64,000 nucleotides of DNA. Origin: CAMDPA01 sp965223035. Lineage in GTDB: Bacteria; Pseudomonadota; Alphaproteobacteria; Rhizobiales; Hyphomicrobiaceae. Of this stretch, positions 1-8,144 are shown piece after piece. Positions within the stretch are counted from its first letter, which is position 1. Every line of letters begins with the position of its first letter. The DNA lies in contig OZ244980.1 in assembly GCA_965223035.1 (NCBI GenBank), forward strand, positions 5,518,001 through 5,582,000, read 5' to 3'. The notes beneath the pieces are model-generated. The model ran no database searches and was not told where the DNA came from. It was given only the letters and a program-made list of their open reading frames with translations. The position numbers and the translations under genes were made by a program.

Positions 1-612
1 AATGCTGTAAAGCGTAATCGAAAGCCCGATCAGGAACAGAGCTTGTAGCTGGGACAATTCCCCGCCGGGCGCCGAGGGCGTGTATCGAGGAAGGATCAGG
101 CCGAGAACTGCGATCGGAATCAACACCGCGAGATAGGCGTTGGCGCCGGCCAAGTTATAGTCTTGAAAGCGATGCTTCAGGCCACCCAACACAAGGCTCA
201 GGCCGACCAGACCGTTCAACACGATCATGATCACCGCGAACATCGTGTCTCGGGCGAGCGTCGGCTTGTTGACGCCGGTGACCATGACCGAGGCAATCAA
301 AGCGACCTCGATGCCGATCACCGACAGCGTCAAAATCAGCGTCCCATAGGGCTCTCCCAACAGCGTCGCCAAACTTTCGGCGTGGCGTACGACGGCAAAC
401 GCCAACCACAGCATCACGATAAACAGCGCCGTCATGACCATCGGCGAGATGACGCCGCCAACGGCCTCCGGCGAGAGCGCGTCGCCGAACGCCAACATCA
501 CGGCCAGCGTCACATAACCAACGAGCGTCGCCGCTTCTCGTCGTAAGCGCTGCAAAAAAGGCCATCCAAATAGCCGCTGAAGGTTGGGTCGATCTCCTAA
601 CACGGCGGCCAA
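1..612 (-). CDS. chaA: Ca2+/H+ antiporter, ChaA-like (partial, C-terminus outside window)
   Basis: This open minus-strand frame runs off the left edge. It encodes a very hydrophobic protein with a segment reading SVIGIEVALIASVM, then LARDTMFAVIMIVLNG and LGGLKHRFQDYNL. These are characteristic of the ChaA branch of the Ca2+:cation antiporter superfamily, inner-membrane carriers that exchange Ca2+, Na+ or K+ for H+. About 200 residues are visible. The start is unclear: no ATG lies in frame, TTG at 612 and GTG at 603 are candidates without a good ribosome site, and the frame stays open up to a TGA at 676-678 inside repeat A1. The repeat may therefore have altered the 5' end. The family call is fairly sure; the start is not. 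Confidence 0.75.
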   Translation of the reverse strand, partial: MAAVLGDRPNLQRLFGWPFLQRLRREAATLVGYVTLAVMLAFGDALSPEAVGGVISPMVMTALFIVMLWLAFAVVRHAESLATLLGEPYGTLILTLSVIGIEVALIASVMVTGVNKPTLARDTMFAVIMIVLNGLVGLSLVLGGLKHRFQDYNLAGANAYLAVLIPIAVLGLILPRYTPSAPGGELSQLQALFLIGLSITLYSI

Positions 613-661
613 CCGCCGGAAACCCGTCCACCTGCGATCGGCCTCAACCGCGCTGTGTTCT

Positions 662-800
662 CGAGCATTTCGGTGTCAGCTGGAACCACCCCGCTCCCGC
701 ACCCGGCCACCCATTGGCAGATGCCCATCAACCGGCCTAAGACGACGGCACCACCCACACCGACGTCGGAGCGGCCGGGCGGCGAGAGGCTGCCGCCGAT
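662..800 (+). repeat. Hairpin element family A, copy A1 (degenerate)
   Basis: The left part matches the family: GAGCATTTCGGTGTCAGC, then TGGAACC and the GC-rich left arm CCCGCTCCCGCACCCGGCC. The right arm is badly decayed (only GGAGCGGCCGGGCGGCG is recognisable). It lies between the 5' end of the ChaA-like gene and the 3' end of the MFS gene. Confidence 0.65.
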
Positions 801-811
801 CCGCAGCTGGC

Positions 812-2242
812 TCAGTGAGCGCGATTGCTGGTGTTGGCGAGATGCCGGACCAGCATTCGGATCGCGATCATCAGCCCGATCAATGCGAATATCACGTTGA
901 CGCCGAACACCGCCTTCATGGCGAATGCGACCGTCGCGCGCTCGGCGCCATCGGCCAACCCGGCGGAGACCGCCACCGTGCCGGATGCCGCAGCGCCAAA
1001 GGCGATGCCGATATTGCGAACCGCCTGCACGGAGGTTCCCGCGATCTGCCGTTCGGATTCGGGCGCAACTGCAATGATATGTTGGATGGCCGGATTGTTC
1101 ATCATGCCGATACCGGCTCCACTGGCGCCGATGGCGACGGCAATGGCGATCACCGGACCGGTGTCAACGGTGGTCGCGATGCCGATTGACGCCAACAGCA
1201 GAAGGAGCAGGCCGCCTGCCATCGAGGCGGTGGCCAACGACTGGCGCAGGCCGGCGACAAGCAAGGCGCTGACGGTCCACATCAGCGATTGGATCGCGAA
1301 CAGATAGCCTGCGGTCAGTGGTGTTACGTGATGCAGCGCCTGAAGATAAAACGTGGTGTAGGTGTTGACGAAGGCCATGACGACGCTGACGAGGAAGAAA
1401 ATCCAGTAGGTCGCACCCAGTTCGGTGGTAACAGCCGTCACGGCGTGCGGAAAAATGTTGCGCTTTGCCCTAGCGTCAAAAACGAATGCGGCGCCGGCCA
1501 AACCGATTGCACCGCAGACCAGCAGCACCTGCATCCAAGCCTGCACCGTCAGGGAGGCGACGCTGAACAGCAAAACGGCAACCGCCAGCAGGCTCAGTCG
1601 CCAAAACGGTATCTGCGAGAGGCGACCGTGCCCCTGATCACCGTCGACGTAGCGCCACGCCAGGTACGCGAATACGACCGTCAGCGGTGCGAGCGACCCA
1701 AATGCGCCGCGCCACATCCCGGCCTCGGCGAACAGAGCGCCGAACGCCGGTCCGCCGAGCGTGGCTACGCCCCAGATCGTCGAGACCACGCCGAGAACCA
1801 GGCTTCGCAACCGTTCAGGAAAAATCGTCGCCACCAGACCATAGGCTTGCGATGCGATCGCACCGCCGCCAGCGCCCTGCACCAAGCGCCAGGCGACGAG
1901 GGTGGGCATATCGGGCGCAAAGGCTGAGCCGACAAGACCGATGCCGAGGACGATCCCGGCGCCGGCGTAAGCGCGGCGGACTCCGAATGCATCCCGCAAC
2001 GGTCCCGCGCTTGCGGCACCAACAATGGCACCGATCGCGAACAGCGAGAATGCCCAGGTGTAATAGCCCACACCGCCCAGGTCAGCGACTGTCGACGGCA
2101 TGACGGTGGCAACGACGAACTGATTGATGGCGAACAACAACATTCCGAGGTTGAGCACGAAGGTGTAGATGCCGTAGCGCCCGGAGAAGATCTCGGCCCA
2201 GCGCATCTTCGCCTGCCCGGCGCTGCCGCCTGCTTCGGTCAA
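812..2242 (-). CDS. MFS transporter, DHA2/EmrB-like
   Basis: A polytopic membrane protein of about 476 residues, hydrophobic throughout, consistent with 12-14 helices. It has an MFS motif-A-like loop (GPLRDAFGVRRAY, about residue 80) and a motif-C-like stretch RLVQGAGGGAIAS, typical of drug:H+ antiporters of the DHA2 group. It probably exports a small organic molecule; the substrate cannot be read. The annotated start is a TTG with no clear ribosome site. The ATG at 2206 (protein beginning MRWAEIFSGRYG), preceded by a purine-rich GGCGAAG, is at least as likely. It is isolated: repeat A1 lies downstream and a repeat cluster upstream. Confidence 0.85.
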   Translation of the reverse strand: MTEAGGSAGQAKMRWAEIFSGRYGIYTFVLNLGMLLFAINQFVVATVMPSTVADLGGVGYYTWAFSLFAIGAIVGAASAGPLRDAFGVRRAYAGAGIVLGIGLVGSAFAPDMPTLVAWRLVQGAGGGAIASQAYGLVATIFPERLRSLVLGVVSTIWGVATLGGPAFGALFAEAGMWRGAFGSLAPLTVVFAYLAWRYVDGDQGHGRLSQIPFWRLSLLAVAVLLFSVASLTVQAWMQVLLVCGAIGLAGAAFVFDARAKRNIFPHAVTAVTTELGATYWIFFLVSVVMAFVNTYTTFYLQALHHVTPLTAGYLFAIQSLMWTVSALLVAGLRQSLATASMAGGLLLLLLASIGIATTVDTGPVIAIAVAIGASGAGIGMMNNPAIQHIIAVAPESERQIAGTSVQAVRNIGIAFGAAASGTVAVSAGLADGAERATVAFAMKAVFGVNVIFALIGLMIAIRMLVRHLANTSNRAH

Positions 2243-2346
2243 TCGATCAGTCCGATGTTTGGGGTCGTTGAGGGCCTGCGCTGACTGCGGCGCACGTCAC
2301 TGTGCGAAGCTTAAGCACCGGATGCCGCGCTGTCCATGCCGAGTTG

Positions 2347-2416
2347 CTCGATCATCCTTGTGCCTTGAGTTGGTCCCGCAGACGCTTCCAACTCAACGCA
2401 CAAGGATGATCGCTGC
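2347..2416 (+). repeat. Hairpin element family B, copy B1 (first hairpin only)
   Basis: CTCGATCATCCTTGTGCC, then arm TTGAGTTGG and matching arm CCAACTCAA, then GATGATCGC. Only the first of the two family hairpins is present. The arm sequence differs from consensus (TTAAATCGG/CCGATTTAA), but both sides have changed together so pairing is kept. Confidence 0.75.
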
Positions 2417-2591
2417 TGAAGCTGCGCTTAGGCCAACCATCGAGACGGTGACGCCGACCCAAGCGGCCCACCGACGATAGGCGGAAGCATGCGCCGGTCC
2501 AGCGCGTGGCCCAATCCAAACCACCGTGCCGGCAGGTGGTGACCGCTCAACCGCCACCGCGCATGAGGTCCGCCATCGAACCCGGCGCCGG

Positions 2592-2706
2592 ATCGCCTCC
2601 GCCCTGGGCGGGATCAGCCTTGCCGGCCGGCTCCCCCCTCTGGCCGCTCGATGGCACGATGGTGTGGGTGGCCGGGTAGGGGGCGGGATCGTTCCAACAC
2701 GAACAC
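2592..2706 (-). repeat. Hairpin element family A, copy A2 (minus orientation)
   Basis: Read on the plus strand it begins with the small palindrome (TCCGCCCTGGGCGGGAT-like), then GCCTTGCCGGCC, an imperfect arm GGCTCCCCCCTCTGGCCGC, the loop ATGGCACGATGG, the return arm GGGTGGCCGGGTAGGGGGC and GTTCCAAC. It lies 3 bp upstream of B2. Confidence 0.8.
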
Positions 2707-2709
2707 TCT

Positions 2710-2851
2710 CAAGTGCATCGTGCCTTAACTGCGAACCGCAAAGCCGGCTCCCAGTTAAGGCACAAAGATGTTCGCCCTTAAAGTGGAGAGCAACTTTGTG
2801 TTCTTCATCGGAACGGGAACGATCCCAATGAAGAACAGAAAGTTGCTCTAG
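2710..2851 (+). repeat. Hairpin element family B, copy B2 (full, two hairpins)
   Basis: Hairpin 1 pairs TGCCTTAACTG with CAGTTAAGGCA. The linker is CGCCCTTAAAGTGGAGAG. Hairpin 2 pairs GAGCAACTTT and TGTTCTTCAT with ATGAAGAACA and AAAGTTGCTC. It ends in CTAG. Arm bases differ from consensus on both sides together. The rest of 2243-3104 shows no convincing gene. Confidence 0.88.
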
Positions 2852-3104
2852 GGGAGCTAGCTGACGGCCCCATCGCACCGCAAAATCATCGCATTGCGGC
2901 ACGATGTCCTTGCGCTGCAAATGGGTCACAAGGGCCTACAATGGTTATCGATTTGACGAGCTGCGGCGCAGCATTTTGGTGGAAAAGCGATGCCGTTGCT
3001 GCACTGCGATATTGCGACGCAGCATAGAACCGGCTATGCTCCGACCCAGTCATTTGTCGCAGTAGCGCGCCACGGGGCAGTGGTGAACGAGTTGGAACGG
3101 TGAC

Positions 3105-3494
3105 ATGAACTATCGGATCCATACAAATTTGGCGACATGGTTCGAGCAGGGGCTGCAAACTGGGCGGTTCACCGTGCCCAATGGGCGGCACATCGTCCTC
3201 AACCAGTATCCGCGTTTGATGCGAGTCACACGCTTGTTGGCGAGCGCGGGCGTCAAGCATGAAAGATTTCGGGACTTCCTGATCGACCTCAACCCTAATG
3301 TTATGACGATTCCGGATGGATCGGCGCCGGCATTGCGACAGCAGCTGGAACAGGAAACCGATCAACTCCCCGGGTTACGTCAGGTCTACGTAAAAATCCC
3401 GCCCAATCAAAAGCTTGAGCGTTGGTTTGTGTATACCCCGCCGCTGGATGTCATGCGCCGCAGATGGAGTCAGGTGCGCTCGCAGCTGATTTGA
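3105..3494 (+). CDS. Hypothetical protein, 129 residues
   Basis: I do not recognise this family. The predicted protein has ordinary amino-acid composition, with no arginine-rich shadow-frame look, and reads like a small soluble basic protein. It has no signal peptide or membrane segment. The middle is rich in hydrophobic and charged heptads, and aromatic residues cluster near the end (ERWFVYTPPLDVM). The ribosome site is weak (GGAACGGTGAC before the ATG). It stands alone between the 2.3-2.9-kb repeat cluster and the ABC operon on the other strand. Position 3495-3775 shows nothing recognisable. It is probably a real gene, but only composition and lack of competing frames support it. Confidence 0.5.
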   Translation: MNYRIHTNLATWFEQGLQTGRFTVPNGRHIVLNQYPRLMRVTRLLASAGVKHERFRDFLIDLNPNVMTIPDGSAPALRQQLEQETDQLPGLRQVYVKIPPNQKLERWFVYTPPLDVMRRRWSQVRSQLI

Positions 3495-3775
3495 CCATCC
3501 CCCACCGTGACGACCGGATTATGCCGAATGGCGATGAGCGTCGCGCCGACCACCGCCGCGGCCGTTGCCTGGTCGGACCCGATGGTCTGGGCTCACCTAG
3601 ATCATTACCGCCCAAGTCGGAAGCGCTGCGCCGGCCCGCAACCGCAACCGGGTGGCCACAACATCGAGCCATTGGGTGGTCGAGGGCGAAGCGGGATGGG
3701 GCGAGCCAACACGGAAAAACCATAGAACGGCAGGATGGCCTAAAAAGGGTTCGCTCCACTTCCGCCGCTCGTCGA

Positions 3776-4558
3776 TCAAGCGGCGCTGAAATCCGCTGAT
3801 CGATGGGCCCAACCGGTCATGCGCTGCTCGAGCCAGGCCATGATGGCGTACATCACGATGCCCTCAACGGCCAACGCCACGAGACCGGCAAAAACAAGGG
3901 GTACGTTGAACTGGCTCTGGGCGCTCAGCATCATGTGTCCGACCCCGGCATTGGCGGCCACCGTCTCCGACACGACCGAACCGACAAAAGCGAGCGTAAT
4001 GGCCACCTTGAGCGACCCGAAGAAGTAGGGCAAAGCACGCGGGATTCCCACCTTGAGCATGATGTCCATTTTCTTGGCGCCCAGGGCGCGCAGCACGTCC
4101 TCCATTTCGGGCTCAATCGTAGCCAACCCGGTCGCGACGTTGACCACGATCGGGAAGAACGCAATCAGGAACGCGGTGAGAATCGCCGGTATCGTACCAA
4201 TTCCGAACCAAATGACGAGGATCGGCACAACCGCCACTTTGGGGATCGAATTGAACCCGACCATCAATGGGTAAAGACCGGCATAGATGGATCGCGACCA
4301 TCCCACCAGCAGACCCAACGCCATGCCTCCGACCACGGCCATCAAAAAGCCCGCCGTGGTCGTATAGAGCGTTTGCAGCGAGTTCTGCCAGATGGCCGGC
4401 CAGTATTCGACAATCGCTCGGGCGATCTCGCTCGGCGCGGGAAGAATGATCTTGGGAATGTCGAAGACGTGGCAGGATATTTCCCAAATGGCGAACATGG
4501 CCACGGTGTAGATCCAAGGTGCTGCCTTGAGCCAAATCTGCTGGCGTGATGTGCTCAT
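3776..4558 (-). CDS. ABC transporter permease, SsuC/TauC/NrtB type
   Basis: Inner-membrane permease of about 260 residues with six or so hydrophobic segments. An EAA-type cytoplasmic loop lies at residues 151-173 (EMEDVLRALGAKKMDIM then GIPRALPYFF) and docks on the ATPase. Its size and order match nitrate/taurine/alkanesulfonate-type importers, which also carry pyrimidine precursors and other small organic acids. Its ATG overlaps the stop of the ATPase gene by four bases (ATGA), so the two are translationally coupled. It is the last gene of a binding protein-ATPase-permease operon, divergent from puuD. The substrate is not readable from sequence. Confidence 0.93.
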   Translation of the reverse strand: MSTSRQQIWLKAAPWIYTVAMFAIWEISCHVFDIPKIILPAPSEIARAIVEYWPAIWQNSLQTLYTTTAGFLMAVVGGMALGLLVGWSRSIYAGLYPLMVGFNSIPKVAVVPILVIWFGIGTIPAILTAFLIAFFPIVVNVATGLATIEPEMEDVLRALGAKKMDIMLKVGIPRALPYFFGSLKVAITLAFVGSVVSETVAANAGVGHMMLSAQSQFNVPLVFAGLVALAVEGIVMYAIMAWLEQRMTGWAHRSADFSAA

Positions 4559-5409
4559 GACGTGACCCTGGCCTGAGCGATATGCTCGCGCAACTCGTGG
4601 ACGATCGAATTGAAACTGGGCTCATAGACCAGATCGATCGGGCGCGGTCGGCGGAATTCGATCGCTCTTTCTTCGATGATCCGACCCGGGCGGGCGCTCA
4701 TGACAAACACGCGATCCGCCAGATAGACCGCCTCGCGCAGATCGTGGGTGACAAGAATGATCGTGAACGCCTTCTCCTGGTGCAGATCACGAATGACGCC
4801 CCATAACTCCTCGCGCGTGAACGCGTCGAGCGCACCGAACGGCTCGTCCAACATCAAAAGATCGGGCGCATGGATCAGCGCGCGGCACAGGTTCGACCGC
4901 TGCTGCATTCCACCAGACAGCTCCCAGGGATACTTGGCGCCAAAGCCTTGCAGACCCACCAGCTCGAGCAGCGCCTCGGCCTGCGCTTCATAGGAGCTGC
5001 GCTGCTTGGCAAGTTGACTTCGGTGGGGTTGCACGATCTCTAGCGGCAACATGACGTTGCGCAGCGTCGTTCGCCACGGCAACAACGACGGGTTCTGAAA
5101 CGCCATGCCGGCATTCGAGACCGGCCCGGTTACCGGCCGACCGGCGACCAGAACCTCGCCCACCTGGGGCTTCACCAGGCCAGTCGTCAACTTCATCAGC
5201 GTGGATTTACCGCATCCCGATGGTCCCACAACGGCGGCGAACTCACCGCGCTCAACCTTGAGATCCAAACCTTGCACGGCAAGCGTTCCCCCGGCCCCGC
5301 CGTAGGTCAAGTCGACTCCATTCAGTTCAACAAAGGAGGTCAAGGTTCCGCCGTCAGGTTCAAGATGGCCCTGCCACCTGTCAGCAAAGCCGATCAGGTG
5401 GAGGATCAA
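4555..5409 (-). CDS. ABC transporter ATP-binding protein, SsuB/TauB type
   Basis: Cytoplasmic ATPase that powers the adjacent permease. Visible motifs in order are Walker A GPSGCGKST (residues 62-70), a Q-loop around FQNPSLLPWR, the signature LSGGMQQR, Walker B LLMLDEP, a D-loop GALD and a switch His in LVTHDLREA. All catalytic residues are present. The start is uncertain: TTG at 5409 gives an unusual N-terminus, while TTG at 5343, just before SFVELNGV and preceded by GGCGGAA, fits family length better. It lies 19 bases or more after the binding-protein gene and overlaps the permease start. Confidence 0.93.
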   Translation of the reverse strand: MILHLIGFADRWQGHLEPDGGTLTSFVELNGVDLTYGGAGGTLAVQGLDLKVERGEFAAVVGPSGCGKSTLMKLTTGLVKPQVGEVLVAGRPVTGPVSNAGMAFQNPSLLPWRTTLRNVMLPLEIVQPHRSQLAKQRSSYEAQAEALLELVGLQGFGAKYPWELSGGMQQRSNLCRALIHAPDLLMLDEPFGALDAFTREELWGVIRDLHQEKAFTIILVTHDLREAVYLADRVFVMSARPGRIIEERAIEFRRPRPIDLVYEPSFNSIVHELREHIAQARVTS

Positions 5410-5428
5410 TGATCAGGAAGTACCCGGA

Positions 5429-6448
5429 CTAATGCACCATACGCTTGGCTGCCGGCTCCAGAAACGAGGCATCGAAAACCCGGGTCGGCGCCGGCGGCGA
5501 TTTGAGGCCGATCGAGACCTTCAGCAACTCGATGGATTTGGCCATTTTCGCCGGATCAATCGCTCCAAACCCCTTTTGTTTCACCGAGGGCGTGACGAAG
5601 TTTTGATCGAGCGCCATCTTGAGACGCTCCAGCTCGACCGCCTTCTTGACGATGTTGTTGCGCCGCAGAACGGCGTCGATGCCGGCACCTGGGTCCTTCA
5701 CGGTATCGCGCATGCCGCGAATGAAAGCCCGCAGAAACCCTTTGACGGCATCCGGATTTTTGGCGGCAAAGTCGGTGTTGACCATGATGGCATTGCCATA
5801 AAGATCGAGACCATGCTCAGCCATCAAGATCAACGCGATGTCGTCAGCCTTCACACCTTGCGCCTTGAGGTTCAGCACCGATGAAAACGAATATCCGAAG
5901 ATCGCTTGCACCTTACCTTGCACCAGCATCGGTTCGCGCACCGGGAACCCGACGCTTTCGATCTTGATCTTCGAGAGATCAAGATTGGCGACCTTCGCGA
6001 ACGCCTTCCATTGGGCAAACGCGGCATCGGGCGGTGGCGCTCCCAACGTCTTGCCCTCCAGCGACTTCGGGGTCGTGACACCGAGGCTCTTGCGGCCGAT
6101 GATTGCAAACGGCGGGCGCTCGTAGACCATCAGCACCGCTTTCGCCTTCAAGTCCGGCTGATTGTCGATCGCCTTGACCAGCGAGTTGATGTCGCCGAAA
6201 CCCATCTGATAGGTGCCGGTGGCGACGCGGGGTATCGATTCGCGTGAGCCAGCGCCGGTATCGATCGTGACGTTGAGGCCTTCCGCCTTGAAGTGGCCGT
6301 TGTCGATGGCCAGAAAGAAGGGCGCCGACGGTCCCTCGAATTTCCAATCGAGGGTGAAGCGGACGTCAGTCGCCGCGGCTGGGAAAAAGGCTGCACCGAG
6401 ACAAGCGCTGGCGGCGAGCGCCGCGATCCTAACAAACAGTCTACTCAT
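5429..6448 (-). CDS. ABC transporter substrate-binding protein, NMT1/THI5-like
   Basis: Periplasmic binding protein of about 339 residues. The chosen ATG at 6448 has a strong GGAGG site six bases upstream and gives a clear Sec signal peptide (about residues 1-26, ending in an AAAT region); a longer frame upstream lacks such features. The mature part begins VRFTLDWKFEGPSAPFFLA, typical of NMT1/SsuA-like proteins that bind small aromatic or sulfonate/pyrimidine ligands. It is the first gene of the operon. Its divergent position next to puuD hints that the importer may bring in a purine-related compound, but that is inference. Confidence 0.9.
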   Translation of the reverse strand: MSRLFVRIAALAASACLGAAFFPAAATDVRFTLDWKFEGPSAPFFLAIDNGHFKAEGLNVTIDTGAGSRESIPRVATGTYQMGFGDINSLVKAIDNQPDLKAKAVLMVYERPPFAIIGRKSLGVTTPKSLEGKTLGAPPPDAAFAQWKAFAKVANLDLSKIKIESVGFPVREPMLVQGKVQAIFGYSFSSVLNLKAQGVKADDIALILMAEHGLDLYGNAIMVNTDFAAKNPDAVKGFLRAFIRGMRDTVKDPGAGIDAVLRRNNIVKKAVELERLKMALDQNFVTPSVKQKGFGAIDPAKMAKSIELLKVSIGLKSPPAPTRVFDASFLEPAAKRMVH

Positions 6449-6926
6449 CAAGAAGCCTCCAATCGCATCTGACGTTGAACTCCGGGAATACCGGCCAAAC
6501 CTCGGCCGCGCACACCATGAGGTACGGCGCTGGAGCCAACGGGCTCGAGATCGTGCAAATGCAATCGACCGCACCGCCGTCGTAGTTGTCCGCCAATTGC
6601 GAGCGCTGACAAGTCAAAAATGCGGACACTCCCCTCATCCCGTGCACAAAATCGTACGTTGGCCCCTCTTTCGGGCCGCTTGAGGACGAATTGAGACGTC
6701 ACGTCACCACCTCGCGGGCATCTCGCCCGATCCCACGCGCAGCTCAGATTTCGGGCAAGAACCCAAACATCTACCGGTTGCAACGTCAATCCGCGTTCAA
6801 ATTGATCACGTCGGAATGCGACCTGAATCCGAGAGCCGCAGTTGCCACGGCATGTGCCGCATAGCCCATTGCCACTGGTCGAAGGAACGGCCAAACTCGC
6901 TCGCGCATTTGAAAAGGTACGACGTC
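6449..6926. other. Divergent intergenic region
   Basis: About 480 bases separate the ABC operon (leftward) from puuD (rightward). No convincing gene, hairpin or family A/B element is visible. It must hold the promoters of both transcription units, and probably the control site of the purine genes, but I cannot point to an operator. Confidence 0.5.
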
Positions 6927-8144
6927 GTGACAGATATTGTTTGGGTCTGGGGCGAGGCGCTGTTGCGCTGGCTGCATGTCATTGCCGGCATTGCCTGGAT
7001 CGGAAGTTCGTTTTACTTCATTCACTTGGACCTAAGCCTCAAGCAACGCGAGGGACTGCCCGACAAAGCCTACGGTGAAGCCTGGCAGGTTCACGGCGGC
7101 GGCTTTTATCACATGGTCAAGTATCTGGTGGCGCCGGCGCGCATGCCCGACGAGCTGACCTGGTTCAAGTGGGAGGCCTATGCGACGTGGCTTTCCGGGT
7201 TCGCGTTGGTCGTTGTGGTCTATTATTTCAGCGCCGAGCTGTTTTTGATCGACAATGCGGTGCTGGCCATGTCGCCGCTGGTGGCGGCCAGCGTCAGTGT
7301 TGTCGGGATCATTGCCGGTTGGATCATCTATGATCTGATGTGCCGGTCAGCGATAGGCAAGGATGAGACGCGGCTGGCCCTGGTGGGCTTCGCCTTCCTT
7401 GTCGCTTTGGGTTTTGCCTATACCTTCGTGTTCAGCCCACGCGGCGTGTTCATGCAAATGGGTGCCACGATCGGTACGATTATGGTGGCCAACGTGCTGA
7501 TGATCATCATCCCCGGCCAGCACAAGGTGGTGGCGGACTTGATCGCGGGACGTGAGCCCGACCCAATCCACGGCGAGCGCGGAAAGCAACGTTCGGTTCA
7601 TAACAACTACCTGACGCTGCCGGTGATCTTTATCATGCTGGCCAATCATTACCCTTTGGTCTACGCGACGCGGTTCAACTGGCTGATCCTTGCGCTGCTG
7701 CTGATCATTGGCGCGGTGATCCGTCATTTCTACAACACGCGCCATAAGGGTCTGCCTTCGCCCTGGCGGACTTGGGGCGTAGCGGCGGTGTGCACCTGCC
7801 TGATGGTCTGGCTGTCGACGCTGGGACCGGCCGACGGTCAGTCGGTTCGGGCGGACCATCGTCAAGCGGTGGCGTTCACCGACGTCGAGGACATCGTCCT
7901 GTCGCGGTGCAGCATGTGCCACGCCGCCGAGCCGGCCTGGCTTGGCATCTACCAACCGCCTAAGGGCGTGATCCTAGATACCCCCGCGTTGATCCACCGC
8001 AATGCCCAGGCGATCTACATCAACTCCGTCGCATCCAATGCGATGCCGCCGAGCAATGTGACGGAGATGACGCAAGCGGAGCGCAGCGTGTTGGCTGCCT
8101 GGAGACGTCAGTCGGCCACTGGTCGCAGGGAACCAGATCGATGA
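6927..8144 (+). CDS. puuD: Membrane-bound urate hydroxylase with cytochrome c domain
   Basis: Oxidises urate to 5-hydroxyisourate in the inner membrane, passing electrons to the respiratory chain instead of making H2O2. The N-terminal ~300 residues are polytopic and start with the family pattern LLRWLHVIAGIAWIGSSFYFI. The C-terminal ~90 residues form a periplasmic c-type cytochrome domain with the haem motif CSMCH (about 328-332) and a likely axial Met in NAMPPSN. The GTG start at 6927, preceded by AAAAGG, fits the family N-terminus; in-frame sequence upstream (from 6816) looks non-coding. Its stop overlaps the xdhA start by four bases, so urate formation and oxidation are coupled. Confidence 0.93.
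   Translation: MTDIVWVWGEALLRWLHVIAGIAWIGSSFYFIHLDLSLKQREGLPDKAYGEAWQVHGGGFYHMVKYLVAPARMPDELTWFKWEAYATWLSGFALVVVVYYFSAELFLIDNAVLAMSPLVAASVSVVGIIAGWIIYDLMCRSAIGKDETRLALVGFAFLVALGFAYTFVFSPRGVFMQMGATIGTIMVANVLMIIIPGQHKVVADLIAGREPDPIHGERGKQRSVHNNYLTLPVIFIMLANHYPLVYATRFNWLILALLLIIGAVIRHFYNTRHKGLPSPWRTWGVAAVCTCLMVWLSTLGPADGQSVRADHRQAVAFTDVEDIVLSRCSMCHAAEPAWLGIYQPPKGVILDTPALIHRNAQAIYINSVASNAMPPSNVTEMTQAERSVLAAWRRQSATGRREPDR

Noticed and set aside
155..631. Minus-strand 158-residue frame at the left end
   Set aside because: Another frame of the same strand encodes the clear ChaA-like protein; this one has shadow-type composition.
2393..2929. Minus-strand frame of 178 residues
   Set aside because: It runs through repeats A2, B1 and B2 and is arginine/proline-rich; it is a shadow of the repeat cluster.
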